From assembly GCA_049515655.1 (NCBI GenBank), contig JBEKTW010000018.1, positions 1-64,000 of the forward strand: DNA of 64,000 nucleotides. Direction: 5' to 3'. Made by a program: the position numbers and the translations under genes. Source of the stretch: JBEKTW01 sp049515655. GTDB lineage: Bacteria > Bacteroidota > Ignavibacteria > UBA10030 > SZUA-254. How positions within the stretch are numbered: position 1 is the stretch's first letter; the number at the start of each line of letters is the position of its first letter. The notes under the pieces were generated by a model. It searched no databases and was not told where the DNA came from. It was given only the letters and a program-made list of their open reading frames with translations. Shown piece after piece: positions 56,002-64,000 of the stretch.

Positions 56002-56700
56002 GTGATCAGTAGATTGCATACTCTCGTTCTCGTTGCACTCGTGAGCGGCCTCTCACTTCTGCCCGTTACCGCCCGGAGCCAAAATTCCGGAAAAGACAGC
56101 ACGATGGTCTTCGGGAGTCTGACGCCGCACCAACCCACCCAGCAGCTCGGCGGTCGATTGTATACCGCATGGGGAGCCGACCTTCTCATTTCCACAAACG
56201 GATTCGGTCTTGGAGCGTTTTACCGGCATGAATATGCGGACGACCTCGCCGGCTATGTTGATTTCTCGATCTCCGAGGCCAAAGACGATAACGAGATCGA
56301 GGAGATCGATGTCTATACCGGAGAGACGTACGTTCCCAATAAGGTCAACCGGTTTCTCCTCATGCCCCTCTTTGTCGGCGTGCAAAAGCGGTTGTTCAAA
56401 GATGACATACTTGACAACTTCCGACCGTACGTGAACATTGCGGCTGGGCCGGCCATGATTTACGTGTTTCCGTATAACGAGGACTACTTCAGCGCCTTAG
56501 GACGCGGATCCTTCCGCTATACCGCGGGAGGATATATCGGCTTTGGCGCGTTCATAGGTTCCGAACGCTCGAGCTTGTTTGGAATGAATATTCGCTACTA
56601 CTACGTTCCTTATCCGCCCGGAGTTGAAAGTTTGCAGAACGTCACCAAGACGCAATTCGGCGGGTTCTACATCACGTTCAATTTTGGAACAGAGTGGTAG
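56002..56700 (+). CDS. Predicted outer-membrane beta-barrel protein
   Basis: From GTG 56002 the product is about 232 aa: signal peptide (ISRLHTLVLVALVSGLSLLPVTARSQ), then alternating amphipathic strands such as LYTAWGADLLISTNGFGLGA, GYVDFSISEA, RYTAGGYIGFGAFIG and a final FGGFYITFNFGTEW ending in an aromatic residue, as in outer-membrane barrels recognised by BAM. No family is identified. AGGA lies 7-9 bp before the GTG. The frame is open back to 55870, overlapping rlmI, but that part (TQLGKVLRDLASTG) is not secretion-like. It is the only member of its unit. Confidence 0.7.
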   Translation: MISRLHTLVLVALVSGLSLLPVTARSQNSGKDSTMVFGSLTPHQPTQQLGGRLYTAWGADLLISTNGFGLGAFYRHEYADDLAGYVDFSISEAKDDNEIEEIDVYTGETYVPNKVNRFLLMPLFVGVQKRLFKDDILDNFRPYVNIAAGPAMIYVFPYNEDYFSALGRGSFRYTAGGYIGFGAFIGSERSSLFGMNIRYYYVPYPPGVESLQNVTKTQFGGFYITFNFGTEW

Positions 56701-56875
56701 GTTCGGGAATTAGGTGGTAGGTTGTAGGTATTAGGATTTCGAATTCCGGATTTTCAATTTCGAATTTGTCCCGCTTCTGGATTCCGCTGGGATGCGGGAT
56801 TCTGAGAAGCGGAATTTGGGATTTCGATATTAGCGTTTAGGACTTGTTTAGTATTTAGATATTCGGATTTCGGAT
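56701..56875. repeat. Degenerate MITE-family copy with shared hairpin block
   Basis: Between the barrel gene and the uvrA stop lies AT-rich DNA of the TTCGAATTCCGGATTTTC type, ending in TTCGGATTTCGGATTTA. At 56765-56817 it contains the same TTGTCCCGCTTCTGGATTCC block, including the CGCTGGG-GCGGGATTC hairpin, as 39371-39424. Confidence 0.65.
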
Positions 56876-59797
56876 TTACTTTAAGTATTTGCGGAGGAAT
56901 TGTCCCGTATAAGAATTCTCGCACTCAGCAAGTCTTTCCGGCGTTCCAACAGCAACAACTTCACCTCCTCGATTGCCCGCTTCCGGTCCCAGGTCGATGA
57001 CCCAGTCTGCACATTTGATCACTTCCATGTTATGTTCTATCGTCAGGATGGAATTCCCGCTCTCGATGAGCGCGTCGAAGCACCTCAGGAGCTTTGCGAT
57101 ATCGTCGAAGTGCAAGCCGGTCGTCGGCTCGTCGAAAATGAATAACGTGTGTTTTCTCCGGTCCTGATTCACGAGATGCGATGCGAGTTTCACCCGTTGT
57201 GCCTCACCGCCGGAGAGCGTTGTCGAGGACTGCCCAAGCCGGATATACCCCATGCCGACCTGTTCCAGCACCTGAAGTCTCCTCACGATGTTACGCCCCG
57301 CAGCTTCCCGCCCGAAGAATTCGATTGCTCCCGTCACGGTCATCCTGAGGACATCGTCGACATTCTTGCCGTGATATTGAATGGCCAGGACCTCCTTCTT
57401 GAACCGCTTGCCCTGGCAGACTTCACATCGCAGTTCGATATCGGCAAGGAATTGCATTTCGACAGTTTGCACGCCGCTGCCTTCACAAGCGTCACAACGC
57501 CCGCCCGGAACGTTGAAGGAGAAATAGCCCGGTTTGAATCCACGAATCTTTGCCGCCTGTGTGTCTGCGAACAATTCCCGGATCGCATCAAAGGCCTTGA
57601 TGTAGGTGCTGGGATTGGAACGCGGTGTCTTGCCAATCGGCGACTGGTCGACCAGCTCGACCTCGTCGATGAATTCCGCTCCTTTGATCGCCCGATGCGC
57701 GCCGATATGGTCGAACTCCCTCCGGGATGGAGCATCCTCCTGCGGTTTCTGCATTCTGATTCCCGGATAGAGAATGTCGTGTATCAATGTGCTTTTGCCG
57801 GAGCCGCTGACACCCGTGACACAGACGAACGTATTCAAAGGGATTTCGACATTGATGTTTTTCAAATTGTGTTCGGCGGCTCCCATGATCGTGATCTTCC
57901 TGCCGCTCCCTTTTCTACGTTCTTCCGGCACCGGTATCGCCAGAGTGCCGTTAAGGTAGCGCCCCGTGATGGAATCCTGATTCGCCCGCAACTGGTCGAT
58001 GGTGCCCTGGAAAATTATTTCACCGCCGAACTCTCCCGCACGCGGTCCCATATCGACGATCACGTCCGCCTCCGCGATGATTTCGGCATCGTGCTCGACA
58101 ACGAGAACGGAATTCCCTACGTCGCGGAGCGATTTCATGAGCGCAATCAGCTTTTGAATGTCGCGCGGATGCATCCCGATGCTCGGCTCGTCGAGCACAT
58201 AGAGCGAGCCGACGAGGGATGAACCAAGAGCTGTCGAAAGATTGATGCGCTGGGACTCTCCCCCGGAAAGGGAGTTGGAGAGCCGGTCGAGCGTCAGGTA
58301 GCCAATGCCGACGCCCACAAGGTACTTGAGTCGCTTCAGGAGTTCTTCCAGGATGCGGCGGGCGATACCGCGCTCGAAAGCCGAGAGCTCGAGAGTTTGA
58401 AAGAACTGATAATCTTCGTCGATGGTCGCCTGCACAACGTCGGATATTGTCTTCCCTCCGACCTTGATATTCAAAGCTTCCGGCCGCAAGCGTGCGCCGT
58501 TACAAACATCGCACGTCGTGTAGCTCCGAAACCGGCTCAGGAAGACCCGGTAATGCACTTTGTATGATTTCCGTTCGATATACTTGAAGAACTTTTCAAT
58601 TCCGTCAAAACTCTTGTTTCCGCTCCAGAGTGTGGCAAGCTCTTTCGCAGACAATTTATTGAACGGAACGTCGATGCGCACGTCCGCGGCGCTTGCATTG
58701 TCCAGCAGATCCCTCAGGTATCCGCGCCATCGGGGAAATGTCCACGGCAGAATCGCGCCCTCACGGATTGTCTTTCCCTTGTCCGGAACTACCAGATCCA
58801 TGTCGATGCCGACGGACCGCCCGAACCCCTGGCACTTCGGGCACGCACCGAACGGGTTGTTGAAAGAGAACAGCCGCGGGTCGGGCTCTTCGTACCGGAT
58901 TCCGCATTCTGCGCACTCATAGTGCTGGTTAAAGCGCAATTCCTTGCCGTGATCGAGGAGTTTGATGATCGCGTATCCGTCACCGGCTTTGAAAGCCGTT
59001 TCGATCGAATCTGCGAGTCGTTGAACGTCCGATTCTCTGCGGTAGACGAGGCGGTCAACGAGGATGAGGACGTCTTTTTTCCTGGTTTTCGCGGGAAGCG
59101 TGGATTCGTTCAGGTCGACCAATTCATTCCTGTACAGTACCCGGAAAAAACCCTGTTTCTTGAGATTGTCAAGTTCCTGCTGGAAGGTTGAGTCCCTGTG
59201 CTCGTGCATAGGGGAGAGTACGTACAACTTGACGTCTTCCCGCTCCCCCGCCGGACTCTTCCTCTCAGGGCTTTCGCGGCGCAGCTTTTCCAGAACGGTC
59301 TGGACAGAATCGCGCTGAACGATCTTTCCACATTGACGGCAAAATGTTTTGCCGACACGGCCATACAGCAACCGGAGGTAGTCGTAGATTTCCGTGCTTG
59401 TGCCGACAGTCGACCGGGGATTGCGGGGCGGGGTTTTTTGCTCGATCGCGATCGCGGGGCTGATGCCCTGGATGAAATCTACATCGGGTTTATCCATGCG
59501 TTCGAGGAATTGGCGTGCATACGCCGAGAGGCTTTCGACAAACCGTCGTTGCCCCTCCGCGTAAATCGTATCGAACACAAGGCTTGATTTCCCCGAGCCG
59601 CTCACGCCCGTAAAAACAGTTAGCTTGTTGCGCGGCAGCTCAAGAGAAATATTCTTGAGATTATTGACTCGCGCACCCCGGATGATGATGGGGGATTGTC
59701 CGTTAGGGGGCGGTTGTTTCCCGGAACGCGGTCCGGTCGTGTTGCCTTTCCGGATGATTTTCGTTCTTGCCGTCATGTGCTTGACAGCGGCAGTCAC
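56876..59797 (-). CDS. uvrA: Excinuclease ABC subunit A
   Basis: UvrA is the damage-sensing ABC ATPase of nucleotide-excision repair. The 973-aa protein has both ATPase modules: TGVSGSGKSSLVFDTIYAEG and TGVSGSGKSTLIHDILYPG (Walker A), with signatures SGGESQRINLS and SGGEAQRVKLA. Zinc modules are visible as CRQCGKIV, CAECGIRYEE, CPKCQGFG and CDACEGSG-CEVCQGKR. The start is GTG 59797, which overlaps the carB stop by four bases (GTGA). This gives a basic N-terminal extension (ARTKIIRKGNTTGPRSGKQ) before the conserved IIIRGARVNNLKNISLELP, and a second start at MTARTKI is possible. Cotranscription with carB is unusual. Confidence 0.96.
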   Translation of the reverse strand: MTAAVKHMTARTKIIRKGNTTGPRSGKQPPPNGQSPIIIRGARVNNLKNISLELPRNKLTVFTGVSGSGKSSLVFDTIYAEGQRRFVESLSAYARQFLERMDKPDVDFIQGISPAIAIEQKTPPRNPRSTVGTSTEIYDYLRLLYGRVGKTFCRQCGKIVQRDSVQTVLEKLRRESPERKSPAGEREDVKLYVLSPMHEHRDSTFQQELDNLKKQGFFRVLYRNELVDLNESTLPAKTRKKDVLILVDRLVYRRESDVQRLADSIETAFKAGDGYAIIKLLDHGKELRFNQHYECAECGIRYEEPDPRLFSFNNPFGACPKCQGFGRSVGIDMDLVVPDKGKTIREGAILPWTFPRWRGYLRDLLDNASAADVRIDVPFNKLSAKELATLWSGNKSFDGIEKFFKYIERKSYKVHYRVFLSRFRSYTTCDVCNGARLRPEALNIKVGGKTISDVVQATIDEDYQFFQTLELSAFERGIARRILEELLKRLKYLVGVGIGYLTLDRLSNSLSGGESQRINLSTALGSSLVGSLYVLDEPSIGMHPRDIQKLIALMKSLRDVGNSVLVVEHDAEIIAEADVIVDMGPRAGEFGGEIIFQGTIDQLRANQDSITGRYLNGTLAIPVPEERRKGSGRKITIMGAAEHNLKNINVEIPLNTFVCVTGVSGSGKSTLIHDILYPGIRMQKPQEDAPSRREFDHIGAHRAIKGAEFIDEVELVDQSPIGKTPRSNPSTYIKAFDAIRELFADTQAAKIRGFKPGYFSFNVPGGRCDACEGSGVQTVEMQFLADIELRCEVCQGKRFKKEVLAIQYHGKNVDDVLRMTVTGAIEFFGREAAGRNIVRRLQVLEQVGMGYIRLGQSSTTLSGGEAQRVKLASHLVNQDRRKHTLFIFDEPTTGLHFDDIAKLLRCFDALIESGNSILTIEHNMEVIKCADWVIDLGPEAGNRGGEVVAVGTPERLAECENSYTGQFLRKYLK

Positions 59798-62700
59798 GCC
59801 GCCGGTCGCTCTTCGTTGTGGTACTCCTGAAGGCTTCTAACGCCCGATTGTCGTGTCAGCAGCCATTCTATGCCCTTGACGACTGCGGCGGCCGCGGAAA
59901 TCGTCGTGATGATCGGTAATTTTGCTTCGAGAGCCGCGCGGCCGATTGCAAGCTCGTCGAACCGGGAGGTTTCACCGAGCGGTGTGTTCACGACGATGTG
60001 AATATCCCCATTTTTCACAAAATCGACAACGTTGGGTCGGCCCTCGTTCATTTTCATAACGCCGGCGTTCTCAACGCCGTGCTTGCTCAGAAAAGCAGCA
60101 GTTCCTGATGTCGCAAAGACTCGAAAGCCGAGTCTTCGAAATCCTTTTGCCATCTCGACGGTCTTGTAGTTCTTGTCATTGTTGTTGACGCTGATGAACA
60201 CCCCTCCGGCCGTCGGAAGTTTTTCGCCAGCGCCGAAAAAGGCCTTTGAAATTGCTTCGCCGAACGTTTCCGCGATTGCCATGACCTCTCCGGTGGACCG
60301 CATCTCCGGTCCGAGAAACACTTTCGCTTTGGGAAACTTCCCGAACGGGAAAACGGGTTCCTTGACCGCGATGTATTTCGGGGTGCTGTTCAATGGTACT
60401 CCCAGCTCTTTGAGCGTCCGTCCGGCCATGACTTTCGCGGCAATCTTCGCGAGAGGCAGGCCCATGGCTTTGCTGATGAAAGGAACCGTCCGGGAAGCCC
60501 GCGGGTTCACTTCCAGGACATACACGATGCCGTCCTTCTCCGCGCACTGCACGTTGATGAGTCCGCGAACGTTCAATGCGAGCGCAAGCTTGTGCGTGAA
60601 ATCCTTGAGTTGTTCGATGACCTGGACGCTCTCGGCGTACGGCATGAGAACGCACGCGCTGTCGCCGGAGTGAATTCCCGCTTCTTCGATATGCTGGAGA
60701 ACTCCGCCGATCAAAACGTCTTTTCCGTCGGAGACCGCGTCGACGTCGAATTCCTTCGCGTCCTCCAGGAATTTATCGATAAGAATCGGATGCTCGGGGG
60801 AGACGTCCGCCGCCGCCTTCATGTACTCTTCAAGAGTTTCGGGTTTGTAGACGATTTCCATTCCGCGTCCGCCGAGGACGTACGAAGGGCGGACGAGCAC
60901 AGGATATCCGATTCTTTTCGCGACCGTTTTCGCCTCGGCCACCGTGGTTGCAGAGCCGTCGTTCGGGTGGGGGATTTGAAGCCGCTCGATCAACTCGCCG
61001 AAGCGCCTGCGGTCTTCGGCAATGTCGATCCCTTCCGAAGAAGTGCCGAGGATTCTCACGCCATTCGCTTCAAGGGACTTGGAAAGCTTCAGGGGCGTCT
61101 GGCCGCCGAAGCTCACGATGATGCCCTCCGGTTGTTCCGCCTCGTAAATATCCAGAACGTTTTCGAGTGTCAGCGGCTCGAAGTAGAGTTTGTCGGTCTG
61201 GTCATAGTCCGTCGACACGGTTTCCGGGTTGCAGTTGATCATGATGGTCTCGTACCCGTCTTCCTTCAGCGCGAAGACGCCGTGCACGCAGCAGTAATCG
61301 AATTCTATTCCCTGGCCGATACGGTTTGGCCCTCCACCGAGTATGACGACTTTCTTTCTCGCGCTTACCCTGATCTCGTTCTCTGCTTCATAGGTTGAGT
61401 AGTGATACGGAGTGTGCGCCTCGAATTCCGCAGCACAGGTGTCGACCGTCTTGAACACGGGTTTGACTCCGTGCCGGTGCCGGAGTTTTCTCACTTCCAG
61501 CTCGTTGGTTTTCCAGAGATGCGCGAGCTGCCGGTCGGAAAAACCATATTGTTTTGCCTTGAAAAGGATGTCGTGTTCGGCGTCGGAGAAAGCTGTCGAC
61601 GAGATTTCCTTCTCAACAGCAACAATCTGCCGGATGTTGTGCAGGAACCATCGGTCGATTTTCGTGATTTCGTATAACTCATCGACGCTCAACCCGAGCT
61701 TCAACGCGTGGCGGAGGAAAAAAATGTTGTCTGCCTTTGGCGTGCGTAATTTTCTGGAGATTTTGTCCTTCCACTCCCTGCGTTCGGCTTCTGTCAGATC
61801 TTCCACAACGACCTCGTCCTTGCCGTCCGCGCCCAGCCCGTATCGCCCGATTTCTAGCGACCGCAGCGCCTTTTGCAGGGCTTCTTTGAACGTTCTTCCG
61901 AAGGCCATCGCCTCCCCGACGGACTTCATTTGGACGCCGAGCGTATCGTCGACGCCCTTGAATTTCTCAAAATCCCAGCGGGGAATCTTCACTACGCAAT
62001 AGTCGATGGTCGGCTCGAAGGAAGCGGGCGTCTTCTTCGTGATGTCGTTTGGGATTTCGTCGAGCGTGTAACCGACGGCCAGTTTTGCCGCGATTTTTGC
62101 GATCGGAAATCCCGTTGCTTTCGACGCCAGCGCCGATGAACGCGAGACGCGTGGATTCATTTCGATGACGATCATGCGGCCGGTTTCAGGGTGAACGGCA
62201 AATTGAATGTTCGAGCCGCCCGTTTCAACGCCGATGGCGCGAATGATAGTCTTCGCCGCGTCCCGCATCCGCTGGTATTCTTTGTCCGTCAGCGTTTGTG
62301 CGGGCGCAACGGTGATGGAGTCGCCCGTGTGAACGCCCATGGGATCGAAATTCTCGATGGAACAAATGATGACGACGTTGTCTTTGAGGTCGCGCATAAC
62401 CTCTAGCTCGTACTCTTTCCAGCCGATGACCGATTCTTCGATGAGAGTTTCGTGGATCGGGCTGGCAGTCAACGCGTGCTCGATCTTGGTTTCAAATTCT
62501 TCGATATTATAGGCGATACCGCCGCCAGAGCCACCGAGTGTGAAGGAGGGGCGGATGATGATAGGGAAACCGATCTCCTCTGCGATGCGCATCGCCTCGT
62601 CGACGGAGCGGACGAAACGCCCGTTTGGCGTTTCGAGGCCAGCTTCGGTCATTGTTTTCTTGAAAAGCTCCCGGTCCTCGGCTTTCTTGATCGCTTCGAG

Positions 62701-63057
62701 CTTCGCGCCGATGAGTTCCACGCCGTGCTTTGCGAGCGCCCCGCTTTCGGCGAGCGCTACGGCCGTGTTGAGCGCCGTTTGTCCTCCCATCGTAGGTAAT
62801 AGTGCGTCCGGTTTCTCGCGTTCGATGATTTTTTCGACAAAATATGGGGTGATCGGCTCGATGTAGGTCCGGTCCGCGAATTCGGGATCGGTCATGATGG
62901 TGGCGGGATTGCTGTTGACGAGAATGATGCGGTAACCTTCTTCACGAAGTACCTTGCAGGCTTGTGTTCCGGAGTAATCAAATTCACAGGCCTGGCCGAT
63001 GACGATCGGCCCTGCACCAACAATAAGAATGGAACGGAGGTCTGTACGCTTTGGCAT
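59794..63057 (-). CDS. carB: Carbamoyl-phosphate synthase large subunit
   Basis: CarB makes carbamoyl phosphate for pyrimidine and arginine synthesis using ammonia from CarA. From ATG 63057 (MPKRTDLRSILIVGAGP) it is 1087 aa, full length, with both ATP-grasp halves: VGAGPIVIGQACEFDYSGTQ and LGGGPNRIGQGIEFDYCCVH at the two N-domains, RPSFTLGGSGGGIAYN and RPSYVLGGRGMEIVY in the ATP sites, and a C-terminal methylglyoxal-synthase-like allosteric domain (GFRVFATSGTAAFL, VVNTPLG). The frame is open to 63207, but that part is repeat-derived and lies upstream of the promoter. carA is not in the window. Its stop overlaps the uvrA start. Confidence 0.97.
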   Translation of the reverse strand: MPKRTDLRSILIVGAGPIVIGQACEFDYSGTQACKVLREEGYRIILVNSNPATIMTDPEFADRTYIEPITPYFVEKIIEREKPDALLPTMGGQTALNTAVALAESGALAKHGVELIGAKLEAIKKAEDRELFKKTMTEAGLETPNGRFVRSVDEAMRIAEEIGFPIIIRPSFTLGGSGGGIAYNIEEFETKIEHALTASPIHETLIEESVIGWKEYELEVMRDLKDNVVIICSIENFDPMGVHTGDSITVAPAQTLTDKEYQRMRDAAKTIIRAIGVETGGSNIQFAVHPETGRMIVIEMNPRVSRSSALASKATGFPIAKIAAKLAVGYTLDEIPNDITKKTPASFEPTIDYCVVKIPRWDFEKFKGVDDTLGVQMKSVGEAMAFGRTFKEALQKALRSLEIGRYGLGADGKDEVVVEDLTEAERREWKDKISRKLRTPKADNIFFLRHALKLGLSVDELYEITKIDRWFLHNIRQIVAVEKEISSTAFSDAEHDILFKAKQYGFSDRQLAHLWKTNELEVRKLRHRHGVKPVFKTVDTCAAEFEAHTPYHYSTYEAENEIRVSARKKVVILGGGPNRIGQGIEFDYCCVHGVFALKEDGYETIMINCNPETVSTDYDQTDKLYFEPLTLENVLDIYEAEQPEGIIVSFGGQTPLKLSKSLEANGVRILGTSSEGIDIAEDRRRFGELIERLQIPHPNDGSATTVAEAKTVAKRIGYPVLVRPSYVLGGRGMEIVYKPETLEEYMKAAADVSPEHPILIDKFLEDAKEFDVDAVSDGKDVLIGGVLQHIEEAGIHSGDSACVLMPYAESVQVIEQLKDFTHKLALALNVRGLINVQCAEKDGIVYVLEVNPRASRTVPFISKAMGLPLAKIAAKVMAGRTLKELGVPLNSTPKYIAVKEPVFPFGKFPKAKVFLGPEMRSTGEVMAIAETFGEAISKAFFGAGEKLPTAGGVFISVNNNDKNYKTVEMAKGFRRLGFRVFATSGTAAFLSKHGVENAGVMKMNEGRPNVVDFVKNGDIHIVVNTPLGETSRFDELAIGRAALEAKLPIITTISAAAAVVKGIEWLLTRQSGVRSLQEYHNEERPAA

Positions 63058-63075
63058 TCGCTTGGAGGTTTTATG

Positions 63076-63104
63076 AATATATAAATTTGTCCATGATTTC
63101 ACAA
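63076..63104 (-). promoter_or_regulatory. sigma70-like promoter of the carB-uvrA unit
   Basis: On the minus strand TTGTGA (63104-63099) and TATATT (63081-63076) have 17-bp spacing. The predicted start near 63069 gives a very short leader before ATG 63057. Confidence 0.6.
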
Positions 63105-63150
63105 ACAGCAGTACTGTCCCAATATCGAGAGCTGTCGTGGTTAAAAGACT

Positions 63151-63250
63151 TACCGCAGAGGACGCAAAGGATACGCAAAGACCGCAAAACGTTTTGGCAC
63201 GGACCATACCCTTTGCGACCTTTGCGAATCTTTTCTCTGCGGTCTTTGCG
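63151..63250. repeat. CGCAGAGGACGCAAAGG repeat as an inverted pair
   Basis: ACCGCAGAGGACGCAAAGG with ACGCAAAGACCGC lies on one side and CTTTGCGACCTTTGCGAATC with TTCTCTGCGGTCTTTGCG on the other, making a large imperfect palindrome between the divergent carB and DUF1684 genes. The same words occur at 111-158. Confidence 0.75.
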
Positions 63251-63351
63251 TTTTATCTCTTTTTGATTTAGTCCCTCGTGGGCGGACGGGGGTTCGTGAT
63301 CGCGAGACAAGTCATGAAATCAGGACATCACAACAAACAGCGGTCGTGCAA

Positions 63352-63380
63352 TTGACTTTTGATTTCGGAATACATACTTT
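63352..63380 (+). promoter_or_regulatory. sigma70-like promoter of the DUF1684 lipoprotein gene
   Basis: TTGACT at 63352-63357 and TACTTT at 63375-63380 are 17 bp apart, 45 bp before the ATG at 63425. Confidence 0.55.
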
Positions 63381-63424
63381 AGTCGTTACAGTAAGCGTAC
63401 ACTCAAAGACGAACGACGGAGAAA

Positions 63425-64000
63425 ATGAAAATTGTGAAGACGCGAGCCGGCTCAATGATACTTCTCGTAATAGGAATGTTTGTTCTCGCAAGCTGCGGCA
63501 AGCCGCCGCAGAAGTTCGACGTCAACGTCTATCGTCAGGAGGTCGAACAATGGCAGCAACAGCGCCGGGTTCGTATTGCGAACGAGGACGGCTGGCTGAC
63601 ACTTTGCGGATTATTCTGGCTGAAGGAAGGCGAAAACAAATTCGGCGACGATTCCTCCAACGCGGTCGTGTTTCCGAAGGGAAAAGCTCCCCGAACGGCC
63701 GGTTCCATCTGGCTGGATCACGGAAAGCTCCGCCTCGAAGCACGTCCCAAGGCGCAGGTGAAATACAAGGACTCGGTGATCACGAACATGGTCATAAAAT
63801 CCGATGAGGCGGGAGGGGCCGAACCTACCATATTGAATATGGGAACGCTGAGCTTCTTTGTCATCAAACGCGGCGACCAGTACGGTGTGAGGATGAAGGA
63901 CAAGGAGAATCCCGCGCGCCTCAATTTCAAAGGACTGGAATATTTCCCGGTCGAACCGAAGTGGCGCGTTGAAGCGAAGTTTGAGCCCTACGTGCCGGCG
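63425..64000 (+). CDS. DUF1684 lipoprotein (3' end beyond the window)
   Basis: The frame runs from ATG 63425 off the right edge, giving at least 192 residues. A lipoprotein signal (MILLVIGMFVLASC) places the acylated Cys at about residue 22. The mature part follows DUF1684: VEQWQQQRRVRIANEDGWLT, LCGLFWLKEGENKFGDDSSN, then FFVIKRGDQYGVRMKDKENP and FKGLEYFPVEPKWRVEAKFE, the family's most conserved block. DUF1684 proteins are common in Bacteroidota and have no established function. The gene is divergent from carB across the repeat-rich gap. Confidence 0.85.
   Translation, partial: MKIVKTRAGSMILLVIGMFVLASCGKPPQKFDVNVYRQEVEQWQQQRRVRIANEDGWLTLCGLFWLKEGENKFGDDSSNAVVFPKGKAPRTAGSIWLDHGKLRLEARPKAQVKYKDSVITNMVIKSDEAGGAEPTILNMGTLSFFVIKRGDQYGVRMKDKENPARLNFKGLEYFPVEPKWRVEAKFEPYVPA

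Noticed and set aside
57149..58222. 357-codon open frame antisense to uvrA
   Set aside because: It is the mirror of a conserved uvrA reading frame; no signal, motif or ribosome-binding site supports it. The same applies to the 268-codon frame at 60592-61398 opposite carB.
63058..63207. 50-residue N-terminal extension of CarB
   Set aside because: It lies upstream of the predicted promoter and in repeat DNA; MPKRTDLRSILIVG is the normal CarB start.
1..64000. tRNA, rRNA or other structured RNA genes
   Set aside because: No tRNA-like acceptor/T-loop pattern or rRNA sequence was noticed by eye on either strand; a covariance-model scan was not possible here.

Overview
The window reads as a bacterial chromosome segment from the FCB group, most likely the Ignavibacteria/Chlorobiota side of Bacteroidota. 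The main evidence is a DUF3160 protein ending in a type IX secretion sorting domain (NPFNPST, then DVLGRPV and a final KEMMLIK), together with many exported peptidases (two M16 pairs, M28, M1, C1) and class-typical housekeeping genes. Base composition looks balanced to slightly GC-rich in genes and clearly AT-rich between them; no statistics were computed. No tRNA, rRNA or CRISPR array was found.

Region by region. 1-6865 is a nearly complete molybdenum-cofactor locus: xdhC, a MocA-like nucleotidyltransferase, moeA, moaD, moaE, a small exported Lys-rich heptad protein, moaA, and a moaC-mogA fusion. 7.1-15.1 kb carries maintenance and metabolic genes: rmuC, tsaC/sua5, an AddB-like nuclease, a short DUF971 gene, a CBS protein, pfkA and aat. 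15.2-25.1 kb holds envelope and exported proteins (amidohydrolase, C1 peptidase, DUF4153, DUF4440-like, an M16 pair) plus purC, with AT-rich repeat elements between them. 25.2-40.6 kb has a TPR protein, recN, a REP-associated Y1 transposase inside a set of palindromes, cysS, a histone-deacetylase-like enzyme, a short Rho translationally coupled to a DNA glycosylase, two tandem CDP-alcohol phosphatidyltransferases, an FkbM-type methyltransferase, and a UvrD-type helicase split in two by about 1.2 kb of lipoprotein gene plus repeat DNA. 40.6-53.4 kb is mainly exported peptidases and membrane proteins, with a DUF559 gene bracketed by two copies of a large hairpin repeat. 53.5-64 kb holds fbaB, rlmI, an outer-membrane barrel, uvrA and carB in one unit, and the start of a DUF1684 lipoprotein cut by the window end.

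Three things stand out. First, an intergenic element at 16551-16874 has 14-bp terminal inverted repeats and a 5-bp target duplication, which is what a MITE looks like; degenerate relatives occupy three other gaps. Second, the split helicase is interrupted exactly between its two RecA-like halves with almost no residues lost, and the intervening gene is an EEP-fold lipoprotein that has lost its catalytic residues. Third, nine genes are preceded by sigma70-like -35/-10 pairs, all with exactly 17-bp spacing, and one of these -35 boxes lies inside the terminator stem of the preceding gene. Coordinates of short sites were read by eye and may be off by one base.
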